DNA from: an uncultured Collinsella sp.
GTDB lineage: Bacteria > Actinomycetota > Coriobacteriia > Coriobacteriales > Coriobacteriaceae
DNA: 64,000 nt
Direction of reading: 5' to 3'
Assembly (NCBI GenBank): GCA_900541645.1
Contig: UQKQ01000004.1
Coordinates: forward strand, 1 to 64,000
Position numbers and translations under genes: made by a program. Within the stretch, counting starts at the first letter, position 1; every line of letters begins with the position of its first letter. Positions 1-7,644 of this stretch are shown here, one piece after another. The notes below the pieces were generated by a model. It saw only the letters and a list, made by a program, of their open reading frames with translations. It was not told the origin of the DNA and ran no database searches.

Positions 1-72
1 CCGCTCGATTGGGACAGGCAGGCCTTCGAGGCCGAGCGCAAAATGGATTCTAAAAAACACCTTGCCAAATAG
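1..72 (+). CDS. C-terminal fragment of an unidentified protein
   Basis: The first frame is open from base 1 to a TAG at 70-72 and encodes a 23-residue charged tail ending KKHLAK. Only the 3' end of the gene lies in the window, so no family can be assigned. It is followed 18 bases later by a strong hairpin and then by the convergent pta gene, which fits a true gene end rather than a random open frame. Confidence 0.5.
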   Translation, partial: PLDWDRQAFEAERKMDSKKHLAK

Positions 73-89
73 GAGCGTCAGGACGGAGG

Positions 90-126
90 AAGCCCCCGCC
101 GCACGTAGTGCACAGCGGGGGCTTCC
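90..126. terminator. Hairpin between convergent genes
   Basis: GCCCCCGC and GCGGGGGC arms flank a 15-base loop, with AA before and TT after. It lies between the plus-strand gene ending at 72 and the minus-strand pta ending at 186, so it probably serves as a bidirectional terminator. There is no long T-tract. Confidence 0.6.
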
Positions 127-185
127 GACATGTCCGAGGACGTTTTCAGAGCTTTACCCTGTAGGGTCCCGAGGGGATACGTCCG

Positions 186-1166
186 CTACTCAGCCATCTG
201 AGCCTGGACGGCGGTGATGGCCACGACACCCACGATGTCGTCGGCAGAGCAGCCGCGCGACAGGTCGTTGACCGGCTTGGCGATGCCCTGCAGGATGGGG
301 CCGTAGGCGTCAGCGCCAGCGAAGCGCTGGACCAGCTTGTAGCCGATGTTGCCTGCCTCGAGGTCGGGGAACACGAGCACGTTGGCCTTACCGGCGACGG
401 AGGAGCCGGGAGCCTTGAGCTGGGCGACGGTGGGGACGATAGCGGCATCGAGCTGCAGGTCGCCGTCGATGGCGAGCTCGGGAGCCTTCTCCTTGCAGAA
501 CTTCACGGCCTCCTGGACCTTCTTGGCGACCTCGCCACCGGCGGAGCCCATGGTGGAGTAGGAGAGCATGGCCACGTGCGGCTCAACATTGCCCATGAAG
601 GTGGACCAGGAGTGGGCCGAGGCGATGGCGATCTCGGAGAGCTCGTCGGAGGACGGGTTGATATTGAGGCCGCAGTCGGCGAAGATCAGCGTGCCGTCGG
701 TACCGAACTGCGGGGTGTCGGTGCACATCACGAAGAAGGCCGAGACCAGCTTGGTGCCCGGAGCGGTCTTGAGGATCTGCAGCGCGGGGCGCAGGGTGTC
801 GGCGGTGGAGTGACAGGCACCGGAGACCAGGCCGTCGGCGTCGCCCATCTTGACCATCATGGTGCCAAAGTAGGTGGCGTCCATCACCTGGGCGCGAGCC
901 TGTTCGATGGTAACGCCCTTCTTGGCGCGGAGCTCGGCAAACTTCTGCGCGTACTCCTCGTGCTTCTCGGCGTTGCGCGGATCGATGACGGTGGCGCCGG
1001 GGACGTTGATCTCGTTGGGATCGCCCAGGATGACGATGTTGGCCAGGCCCTCCTCGATGATTTTGTTTGCCGCGACGATGGTACGCGGATCCTCGCCCTC
1101 GGGCAGGACGATGGTCTTAAGGTCGGCCTTGGCGGCAGACTTCATACGGTTTAGGAAATCGCTCAT
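186..1166 (-). CDS. pta: Phosphate acetyltransferase
   Basis: This 326-residue protein is a compact phosphotransacetylase that interconverts acetyl-CoA and acetyl phosphate in the cytoplasm, normally with acetate kinase to make ATP from acetyl-CoA. The N-terminus (KTIVLPEGEDPRTI) and internal segments such as ATYFGTMMVKMGDADGLVSG and the SYSTMGSAGG region are typical of the family. The length matches the short Pta form without the N-terminal regulatory domain found in enterobacteria. The ATG at 1166 is preceded by AAGGAG six bases upstream. No ackA is visible inside the window; it could lie left of base 1 only if the gene order continued past the plus-strand fragment there. Confidence 0.95.
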   Translation of the reverse strand: MSDFLNRMKSAAKADLKTIVLPEGEDPRTIVAANKIIEEGLANIVILGDPNEINVPGATVIDPRNAEKHEEYAQKFAELRAKKGVTIEQARAQVMDATYFGTMMVKMGDADGLVSGACHSTADTLRPALQILKTAPGTKLVSAFFVMCTDTPQFGTDGTLIFADCGLNINPSSDELSEIAIASAHSWSTFMGNVEPHVAMLSYSTMGSAGGEVAKKVQEAVKFCKEKAPELAIDGDLQLDAAIVPTVAQLKAPGSSVAGKANVLVFPDLEAGNIGYKLVQRFAGADAYGPILQGIAKPVNDLSRGCSADDIVGVVAITAVQAQMAE

Positions 1167-1219
1167 GATACTCCTTACAAGCGTTTCGCTAAGCTCCAGG
1201 CCCTCGGCTGTACACGAAT

Positions 1220-1240
1220 AAACCCGCTGCTAGCGGGTTT
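1220..1240. other. Small hairpin in the pta-glf divergent region
   Basis: AAACCCGCT-G-(C/T)AGCGGGTTT forms a near-perfect palindrome of about 10 bp per arm, 54 bases upstream of the pta start and on the far side from glf. It could be a hairpin in the pta leader or an operator; nothing else identifies it. Promoters for both divergent genes must lie between 1170 and 1398. Confidence 0.4.
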
Positions 1241-1398
1241 ACCTTACAATTATGTACGCCGCGGTGCTTGAGCTTTCCTTGTGTGGCAAGCTCATTATAG
1301 GACGCATTAGCGCTATAATCGCTCTGATAAATATGTCTCGACGTATGTTCGAGAAAAAGCCCAGTTAAAAAGCGTGTGGCTTTTGACAAGGAGTATCG

Positions 1399-2601
1399 AT
1401 GCAGATTACCTCAGGCCTGCCTGAAGGCTTTAATGCCGGTGCGTATGACATGATCGTTGTCGGCGCCGGTTATGCCGGTGCCGTTTGCGCCCGCCGTCTT
1501 GCCGAAACTATCGGCTATCGTGTTGCCGTTTTGGAGCGTCGCGGCCACATCGCGGGTAATGCCTACGACTGCGCTGACGAGGCCGGAATCCTGGTCCACG
1601 AGTACGGTCCGCACATCTATCACACTTTTAACGAGCGCGTCCATAACTTCCTGTCGCGCTTTACCAAGTGGACGGACTACCAGCACAAGGTGCTCGCCAA
1701 CATCAACGGCACCCTTATGCCCGTGCCCTTTAACCACGCGAGCCTCAAGCTCGCCTTTGGCGATGAGCGCGGCGAGGAGCTGTACCAAAAGCTCGTGGAG
1801 ACTTTTGGCAAGGACGTCAAGGTGCCCATTATGGAGCTGCGCAAGAAGAACGACCCGGATCTTGCCGAGGTCGCCGATTATGTCTACGAGAATGTCTTTT
1901 TGCATTACACCATGAAGCAGTGGGGCCAGACGCCCGACCAGATCGACCCCTCGATCACCGGCCGCGTTCCCGTCTTTGTGGGCGATGACGATCGCTACTT
2001 CCCGCAGGCTCCTTTCCAGGGCATGCCGCAGTACGGCTATACCGCGCTGTTCGAGCATATGCTCGATCACGATCTGATCGACGTATTCTGTGACGTAGAC
2101 GCCCGTGACCTCTTTGAAATCGACGAGACCACCGTCAAGATCGACGGCAAGGTCTATGGTGGCGAGATCGTCTACACCGGTCCACTCGACGAGCTGTTCA
2201 ACCTCGACCTGGGCGCTCTGCCGTACCGCACGCTCGATATGAAGTTCGAGACGCTCGATATGGACCAGTTCCAGCCCGTGGGCACCGTCAACTACACCAC
2301 GAGCGAGGACTATACGCGCATCACCGAGTTCAAGAACATGACCGGTCAGGTTTTGCCCGGCAAGACCACCATCATGAAGGAGTACTCCAAGGCATATACG
2401 CCCGGCTCGGGCGAGACGCCGTACTACGCCATCCTGGAGCCCGAGAACCGTGAGCTCTACGAGCGCTATCTTGAGCGCGTCCAGAACCTGACGAACTTCC
2501 ACCCGGTGGGTCGTCTGGCCGAGTATCGTTACTACGATATGGACGCCGTGGCCAATTCCGCCCTCGATCTTTCGGATGAGATTATCGCCTGCCATGCATA
2601 A
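1399..2601 (+). CDS. glf: UDP-galactopyranose mutase
   Basis: The 400-residue flavoprotein isomerises UDP-galactopyranose to UDP-galactofuranose, the donor for galactofuranose-containing surface glycans. A Rossmann FAD-binding motif GAGYAG lies at residues 22-27, followed by the family stretches EYGPHIYHT and VPFNHASL, and the C-terminal NFHPVGRLAEYRYYDM segment. The start is preceded by AAGGAG. About 16 residues precede the Rossmann strand, slightly longer than usual. The following glycosyltransferase overlaps its stop codon, so the two genes are co-transcribed and probably act in one glycan pathway. Confidence 0.95.
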   Translation: MQITSGLPEGFNAGAYDMIVVGAGYAGAVCARRLAETIGYRVAVLERRGHIAGNAYDCADEAGILVHEYGPHIYHTFNERVHNFLSRFTKWTDYQHKVLANINGTLMPVPFNHASLKLAFGDERGEELYQKLVETFGKDVKVPIMELRKKNDPDLAEVADYVYENVFLHYTMKQWGQTPDQIDPSITGRVPVFVGDDDRYFPQAPFQGMPQYGYTALFEHMLDHDLIDVFCDVDARDLFEIDETTVKIDGKVYGGEIVYTGPLDELFNLDLGALPYRTLDMKFETLDMDQFQPVGTVNYTTSEDYTRITEFKNMTGQVLPGKTTIMKEYSKAYTPGSGETPYYAILEPENRELYERYLERVQNLTNFHPVGRLAEYRYYDMDAVANSALDLSDEIIACHA

Positions 2602-3625
2602 AGTCATAACATTCGGTATTCCCTCGTATAACGCCGCCAAGGACATGGACCATTGCATCACCTCCATTTTGGAGGGGAGCAATTTCGCCACCGATATCGA
2701 GATCATCATCGTCGACGACGGTTCCAAGGACGAGACGGCAGCTAAAGCCGATGAGTGGGAGGCGCGTTATCCCGGTATCATCCGTGCGGTGCACCAGGAG
2801 AACGGCGGCCACGGTATCGCCGTCCTTTCGGGCCTGCGCGAGGCACAGGGCACCTACTACAAGGTCGTCGACTCGGACGACTGGCTCGACGGCGCAGCCC
2901 TTTCGACCATGCTTTCGATCCTGCGCGGCTTTGAGGAGCGCGATCAGCGCGTCGACCTGTTTATCTCGAACTACGTGTACGAGAAGGTTTACGAGGGTAC
3001 GCACACCGCTATTGGCTACAAGTTTGCCCTGCCGCGTAAAAAGATCTTTACCTGGGACCAGATCGGTCATTTCCGCTTGGACCAGAACTTGCTCATGCAC
3101 AGCCTGTGCTACCGCACGGATGTGCTGCGCGCATCCAACCTGCCTATGCCGCCGCACACGTTCTATGTAGACAACATCTACGCTTACGTGCCGCTGCCGC
3201 GTTGCAAGACTATCTATTACGCCGACATCGACCTCTACCGCTACTTTATCGGTCGTGAGGGCCAGAGTGTCAACGAGGCCACGATGGTTAAACGCCTGGA
3301 CCAGCAGTTCCGCGTTACGCGCATCATGATGGAATCGTTCCACCTGTACAGCGATGTTGAGTCGTCGCGTCTGCGCTCGTACATGATGGGCTATTTCACC
3401 ATGATGATGGCGATCTGCTCGGTGCTTACCAAGCTATCCGATGAGGATTTCGCTGATGAGCGCCTGAAGACGCTATGGAGCGATTTAAAGGCCTACGACG
3501 AGCGCATGTATCGTCGTGCTCGCTACGGCGTGGTCGGCTTCTTTACCAATCTGCGTGGCCGCGCTGGCGACAAAACCACACTCGGCCTATACCGTCTTGC
3601 CTCAAAGATCTTCAAATTCAACTAG
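2594..3625 (+). CDS. Family 2 glycosyltransferase
   Basis: The 343-residue protein begins with a GT-A fold: ITFGIPSYN at the N-terminus, the nucleotide-binding DDGS at residues 41-44 and the metal-binding DSDD at 93-96. No membrane segment is obvious, so it is probably cytoplasmic or peripheral. I chose the ATG at 2594, which overlaps the glf stop by 8 bases (ATGCATAA) and puts the first beta strand at the N-terminus; an in-frame ATG at 2576 is possible but adds only six residues. Coupling to glf suggests that it transfers galactofuranose or builds the same surface polysaccharide; the acceptor cannot be read from sequence. Confidence 0.85.
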   Translation: MHKVITFGIPSYNAAKDMDHCITSILEGSNFATDIEIIIVDDGSKDETAAKADEWEARYPGIIRAVHQENGGHGIAVLSGLREAQGTYYKVVDSDDWLDGAALSTMLSILRGFEERDQRVDLFISNYVYEKVYEGTHTAIGYKFALPRKKIFTWDQIGHFRLDQNLLMHSLCYRTDVLRASNLPMPPHTFYVDNIYAYVPLPRCKTIYYADIDLYRYFIGREGQSVNEATMVKRLDQQFRVTRIMMESFHLYSDVESSRLRSYMMGYFTMMMAICSVLTKLSDEDFADERLKTLWSDLKAYDERMYRRARYGVVGFFTNLRGRAGDKTTLGLYRLASKIFKFN

Positions 3626-3657
3626 CTGCTGAGTAATCGCTGCTGATGGGTTGACTG

Positions 3658-3766
3658 GGCCCCTTGGCCTTTAGTTTGCTCTGCGAACAGTCCTGCTCGC
3701 ACGGAAAGCACATTTAGTGCTTTCCGGCTCGTGCGGAACTTGTATCAAACTAAAGGCCAAGGGGCC
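3658..3766. repeat. Long nested inverted repeat between convergent genes
   Basis: Perfect 21-bp arms at 3658-3678 and 3746-3766 (core CCCCTTGGCCTTTAGTTTG and its complement) enclose a second hairpin, GGAAAGCAC at 3703-3711 with GTGCTTTCC at 3717-3725. It occupies the gap between the glycosyltransferase and the convergent peptidase gene. There is no T-tract and no transposase. It may act as a bidirectional terminator or belong to a palindromic repeat family, since the gaps at 20022 and 44951 have a similar build with different arm sequences. Confidence 0.75.
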
Positions 3767-3888
3767 TCTGCTATAAGAATCGATTGTCAGGTTAGTTGAA
3801 TTTGAAGACCTTAGACGCGCGGTACACAGGGGCCTGGGCTGAAAAGAATAAGGTTGGAAGCCGGTCGGAGACGGGCGGTCGAGTGAGA

Positions 3889-4890
3889 TTACTTTGCGGC
3901 GCCGGGGATGCCGTGGGAGGTTTTGGCGTTTTTTGCTCCGTTTACGATGGCGGTCTGTAGGGCCCTTACTGCGAGCATGCCCAGCAGGTCTAGGGGAACG
4001 GCGGCACTTGCCTGGGCGCCTAGTTTGCCACTGGCGAGGGTGTAAATGGTGTCGCCGTCGTTGGTGGTGTGCGTGGGGCGGATAGCGTGCGCGTAGGCGT
4101 CTGCTGCCATCTGGGAGACCTTGGTGGTCTGGGCCTTGGTGAGCTTCACGTTGGTGACGATGCAGCTGATGGTGGTGTTGGTGCGGTCGAGCGGCATCTG
4201 CATAGAGCCGGCGGCGGCAAAGGCTGCGAGTTCCATATCGACGATTTGGTCGCTATCGGCTGAGGCGCGCATGCCGGCGACCCACTCGCCGGTGAGGGGG
4301 TCGACCACGTTGCCGCAGGCGTTGACCGAAACCACGGCGCCTACCTTAACGGGACCGAGTGCCACGGCGGCAGTGCCAAGGCCGGCCTTCATGCAGGTGG
4401 CAGGGCCCATGAGCTTACCTACGGTGGCACCGGTGCCGGCGCCCACATTGCCTTGCTCGAGCGTGGTGGGGGTGTTGTCGAGTGCCTCGCGCACGGCGGC
4501 GATGCCGGCCTCTATGTCGGGGCGTACGGTGGGGTCGCCAAAGGCAAGGTCGAAGATACAGCTGGAGCACACGATGGGCACCTGCGTGGGGCCGACGGGC
4601 AGACCAATGCCGCGGCTCTCGAGTTCGCGAGCGACGCCGCTTGCAGCCTCGAGGCCAAAGGCCGATCCGCCCGAAAGGCAGACGGCGTGAACCTTGTCGA
4701 CGGTGTTCTCGGGTCGCAGCAGGTCGGTTTCGCGCGATGCTGGAGCACCGCCGCGAACGTCAACGCCGCCGGTGGCACCCTCGGGCGCCACGATTACGGT
4801 GCAGCCGGTGCCAGCCTCCTCGTCCGTATAGTTGCCAAAGCAAAAGCCATCGACATTGCAAACATCGATGGCTTCGAGCAGTGTGTCCAT
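3889..4890 (-). CDS. P1 (S58) family peptidase, DmpA/L-aminopeptidase-like
   Basis: The 333-residue protein belongs to the autoprocessing N-terminal nucleophile aminopeptidase/esterase group. Family segments include VHAVCLSGGSAFGLEAA, NVGAGTGATVGK, and the DRTNTTI stretch, where related actinobacterial enzymes cleave themselves before a Thr (here N238-T239). The open frame extends upstream to 5175, but the ATG at 4890 has AGGAG six bases before it and begins at the conserved N-terminus; the upstream part is shadow sequence opposite maf. A small CGGGC/GCCCG hairpin lies in the 100-base gap to maf. Substrate unknown. Confidence 0.85.
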   Translation of the reverse strand: MDTLLEAIDVCNVDGFCFGNYTDEEAGTGCTVIVAPEGATGGVDVRGGAPASRETDLLRPENTVDKVHAVCLSGGSAFGLEAASGVARELESRGIGLPVGPTQVPIVCSSCIFDLAFGDPTVRPDIEAGIAAVREALDNTPTTLEQGNVGAGTGATVGKLMGPATCMKAGLGTAAVALGPVKVGAVVSVNACGNVVDPLTGEWVAGMRASADSDQIVDMELAAFAAAGSMQMPLDRTNTTISCIVTNVKLTKAQTTKVSQMAADAYAHAIRPTHTTNDGDTIYTLASGKLGAQASAAVPLDLLGMLAVRALQTAIVNGAKNAKTSHGIPGAAK

Positions 4891-4990
4891 GTTTTCTCCT
4901 ATCGGTTTTCCGCCGGGCCTTATGCCCGGTCGGGATCCGTACGGTACGGCAAAATTGTAGGCGCTGGGGGATAACCAGCGCCAGATGCAA

Positions 4991-5572
4991 TTACGAGAGT
5001 TTTTGAATCGCGCGTGCGACGCGAGCGATGGGCAAGCCCACCACGTTGTAGAAGTCACCCGAAATATCGTGCACAAGCATGCGGCCGCCTGTGCCTTGGA
5101 TGCCGTAGGCCCCGGCCTTGTCCATGGGTTCGCCGGAGGCAACATAGCGCTCGATCTGCTCTTCGGTAAGCTCATAGAACGTCACGTCGGTCACATCGAC
5201 AAACGACAGGCTCTCGGCGGCATGCGGAGCGGCCGTGTCGCCTGCCTTAACGATGCAGACGCCGGTTGCGACCTGGTGTGTGCGGCCCGAAAGCTCGCGG
5301 AGCATGGTGCGCGCCTCGTCCTCGGTTGCCGGCTTGCCCAGAATCTTGCCATCGAAGGTGACAATAGTATCGGCCGCGACGGTCAGTTCGTTGGGCTCGG
5401 CATGTTCGGCCGTGACGGCAGCGGCTTTGGCACGCGCCAAGCGCTCGACGAGTGTAAGCGGAGCTTCGCCATCAAAAGGCGTTTCGTCGATATCTGCGGG
5501 AATCACGCGAATGTCATAGCCCGCCTCGCGCATCAACTCGATGCGGCGCGGTGATTGCGAAGCCAAAATCAT
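4991..5572 (-). CDS. maf: Maf-family nucleoside triphosphate pyrophosphatase
   Basis: The 193-residue protein starts MILASQSPRRIELM, the hallmark SxSPRR loop of Maf/YhdE proteins, followed by DIDET and the FDGKILGKP and KAGAYGIQG segments. Members hydrolyse non-canonical or modified nucleoside triphosphates (dTTP, UTP or m7GTP depending on subgroup) and are linked to septum inhibition in Bacillus. The gene overlaps the DJ-1/PfpI gene by ATGA, so the two are translationally coupled. Which nucleotide is preferred cannot be read with certainty. Confidence 0.92.
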   Translation of the reverse strand: MILASQSPRRIELMREAGYDIRVIPADIDETPFDGEAPLTLVERLARAKAAAVTAEHAEPNELTVAADTIVTFDGKILGKPATEDEARTMLRELSGRTHQVATGVCIVKAGDTAAPHAAESLSFVDVTDVTFYELTEEQIERYVASGEPMDKAGAYGIQGTGGRMLVHDISGDFYNVVGLPIARVARAIQKLS

Positions 5573-6111
5573 AGCTGAATGCCCTCGGCGACCTTCTCGA
5601 CGGCCTTGTCACCGGCGAGCGTGCGCAGCAGCTCAAGCGCAAAGGGGAGCGACTGGGCCATGCCGCTGGCGGTGATGATGTTGCCGTCTTGCGTAACCTT
5701 CTCGCCGGTATAGGCGCCTTCGGGGAAGCTTTTCTCAAAGCCAGGGAAGCACGTGGCGTGGCGCCCCTCGAGTAGGTCGAGCTCGCCCAGGATAAACGGG
5801 GCGGCGCAGATGGCGGCAACGTGCTTGGTCGCGGCGAACTCGCAGACCACGTCGCAGACGCGCTGATCGGCACGCAGGTTGGTGGCACCGGGCAAGCCGC
5901 CGGGCAGCACGACGCAGTCGTACTCGTCAAAGTTGATCTCATCAAAGAGCGCATCGCAGGTCACGGGGATCTGCAGCGAGCTTACGACCTCACGTGTGGG
6001 CATAATCGAGACGAGCGTGGCACGCACGCCGCCGCGACGCATGACATCGACCATGGTCAAGCATTCAATAGTTTCAAAGCCATCGGCGGCGAGAACGGCA
6101 ACGCTGGGCAT
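5569..6111 (-). CDS. DJ-1/PfpI family protein (YajL/ThiJ-like)
   Basis: The 180-residue cytoplasmic protein has the DJ-1 pattern: VAVLAADGFETIE with the conserved Glu near residue 15, DYDCVVLPGG-like stretch at about residue 60, and AAICAAPFIL with the nucleophile Cys at the elbow. Family members act as protein or small-molecule deglycases, glyoxalases or redox chaperones; the exact activity is not decidable here. The frame is open to 6318, but the ATG at 6111 follows AAAGGAA and starts at the conserved first strand. It is upstream of and overlaps maf. Confidence 0.88.
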   Translation of the reverse strand: MPSVAVLAADGFETIECLTMVDVMRRGGVRATLVSIMPTREVVSSLQIPVTCDALFDEINFDEYDCVVLPGGLPGATNLRADQRVCDVVCEFAATKHVAAICAAPFILGELDLLEGRHATCFPGFEKSFPEGAYTGEKVTQDGNIITASGMAQSLPFALELLRTLAGDKAVEKVAEGIQL

Positions 6112-6217
6112 GAGGGTTCCTTTCATAGGCGGCATACAATTAGCCGTCTTATACCCCGAAGACCTCCGCTTGCCACGCTCGATTTCCCAATGATTTTTCT
6201 GAGCAATGATTGAGTGA

Positions 6218-7531
6218 CTAGTTGCGCCTAAGGTGGACGACGGTCTCGCAGTGGAAGGTTTGCGGGAACAGGTCGACCGGCGTGATCTTGACGGGGGAGA
6301 AGGTGCCTTCTTCGACAAAGCGTTTGAGATCGCGCGCCAGGGTGGCCGGGTCGCAGCTCACGTAGGCGACATCGCGAGCACTCGTGCTGGCGATAAGGTC
6401 GATCGCCTCGGGGGCGAGGCCTGCGCGCGGCGGGTCGACCACCAAGACGTCGGCATCCTGGTCGGGGAACTCGCGCACCGCGTCTCCGCCAATGACGTCG
6501 ACGTTATCAAGCTTGTTGATCTCCAGGTTACGGCGCAGGTCGCGCACGGCCGGGCCGTAGGCCTCGACGGCGGCGACGAAGTCGCAGCGGCGGGCGAGCG
6601 GCAGGGTAAAGGTTCCGGCGCCGCAGTACAGGTCCACGGCAAGCTCGTCTTCTTGCGGGCCGAGCGCTTCCATGACAAGCTCGATCAAAATCTCGGCACC
6701 CTTGGTGTTGACCTGGAAAAAAGACGGGGCAGACAAGCGCATCTGACCCTCGGCGATATTCTCGGTCCATGAGCCCTCTCCGGCGAGCATTTCGACCTTG
6801 GAGACACGGCGGGCCTTCTTTTCGCCCTTGCTCATCACGCGCACGATGCTCGTGGGATGAGCGGCGTCCGCCAGCACGCGGGAGGCCTGCGAGCGCGGAA
6901 AAGAGCCTGTAGGCGTCCAGAGTGCGACCTCGAGTGCCTTGGTACGGCGCGATGCACGAATGCCCACGCGTTCGAGTCCCAAGTCATGGCTGCCGCTTAG
7001 ATAGTTGAGTGCGCCGACGACCGATTTGAGTGCCTTCGGGAAGCGCTTATCGAACAGCGGGCACGCATCGACGGTCACGATTTTGCTGGGGTCGACACCG
7101 TGCATGCCAAGGCGCACGCGACCGTTGACGACGGTCGGTTCGAGCTCGATTTTATTGCGGTAGCCCCAGTCGTCCTTGGTGTGGCAGATGGGCTGTACCA
7201 ACTCATCGACCTGCTCAGGAACGAACTTGCCGATGCGCTCGAGCGTGGAGCGCAGGTTTTGCTCCTTGGCGGCGAGCTGTGCCGTGCGTGAGAGATTGCC
7301 CCACGAACAACCGCCGCAGATGCCAACGAAGGGGCAGGGGGGCTGAATGCGATCGGGGCTCGGCTCCAGAATCTCGGTCGTGCGGGCGCGCATGAACGAC
7401 TTGCCGTCCTGTACGACCTCGGCCTCGACGGTGTCGCCTGCCACGGCGCCCTGCACAAAGACGGCCTTGCCGTTGTCGGCGTGCGCCAGCCCGTCGGCGC
7501 CGTAGGTCATCGATTCTATAGTGAGCTTCAT
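6218..7531 (-). CDS. 23S rRNA/tRNA (uracil-5-)methyltransferase, TrmA/RlmD family
   Basis: The 437-residue enzyme has an N-terminal TRAM domain (about residues 1-60), a 4Fe-4S cluster site with C66, C72 and C75 (CPFVGICGGC) plus a later Cys, an SAM-binding VDLYCGAGTFTLPLA motif, and the catalytic SCDPATLARDL loop with the nucleophile Cys. It methylates C5 of a uridine in structured RNA; RlmD/RlmCD-like rRNA specificity is likely because of the iron-sulphur motif. I chose the ATG at 7531, which has GGCAGGGAT upstream, over the longer frame to 7567. It lies 106 bases from the DJ-1 gene on the same strand. Confidence 0.9.
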   Translation of the reverse strand: MKLTIESMTYGADGLAHADNGKAVFVQGAVAGDTVEAEVVQDGKSFMRARTTEILEPSPDRIQPPCPFVGICGGCSWGNLSRTAQLAAKEQNLRSTLERIGKFVPEQVDELVQPICHTKDDWGYRNKIELEPTVVNGRVRLGMHGVDPSKIVTVDACPLFDKRFPKALKSVVGALNYLSGSHDLGLERVGIRASRRTKALEVALWTPTGSFPRSQASRVLADAAHPTSIVRVMSKGEKKARRVSKVEMLAGEGSWTENIAEGQMRLSAPSFFQVNTKGAEILIELVMEALGPQEDELAVDLYCGAGTFTLPLARRCDFVAAVEAYGPAVRDLRRNLEINKLDNVDVIGGDAVREFPDQDADVLVVDPPRAGLAPEAIDLIASTSARDVAYVSCDPATLARDLKRFVEEGTFSPVKITPVDLFPQTFHCETVVHLRRN

Positions 7532-7580
7532 ATCCCTGCCTGTCATTCGTGTTGTTGCTCGCACCATGGTAGCAGGGAAA

Positions 7581-7620
7581 AGCGCCCCGCATCCGAGGCT
7601 TTCCTCAAATGCGGGGCGCT
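7581..7620 (-). terminator. Terminator after ppk
   Basis: AGCGCCCCGCAT at 7581-7592 pairs with ATGCGGGGCGCT at 7609-7620 around a 16-base loop. On the minus strand the hairpin is followed by TTTTCC, which fits a rho-independent terminator for ppk upstream of the methyltransferase gene. Confidence 0.75.
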
Positions 7621-7644
7621 TCTACAAACTGCTTCTACAAACGA

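Noticed and set aside
4891..5175. N-terminal extension of the P1-family peptidase to 5175
   Set aside because: The extension runs antisense to maf, is low in family similarity, and ATG 4890 has a good ribosome-binding site.
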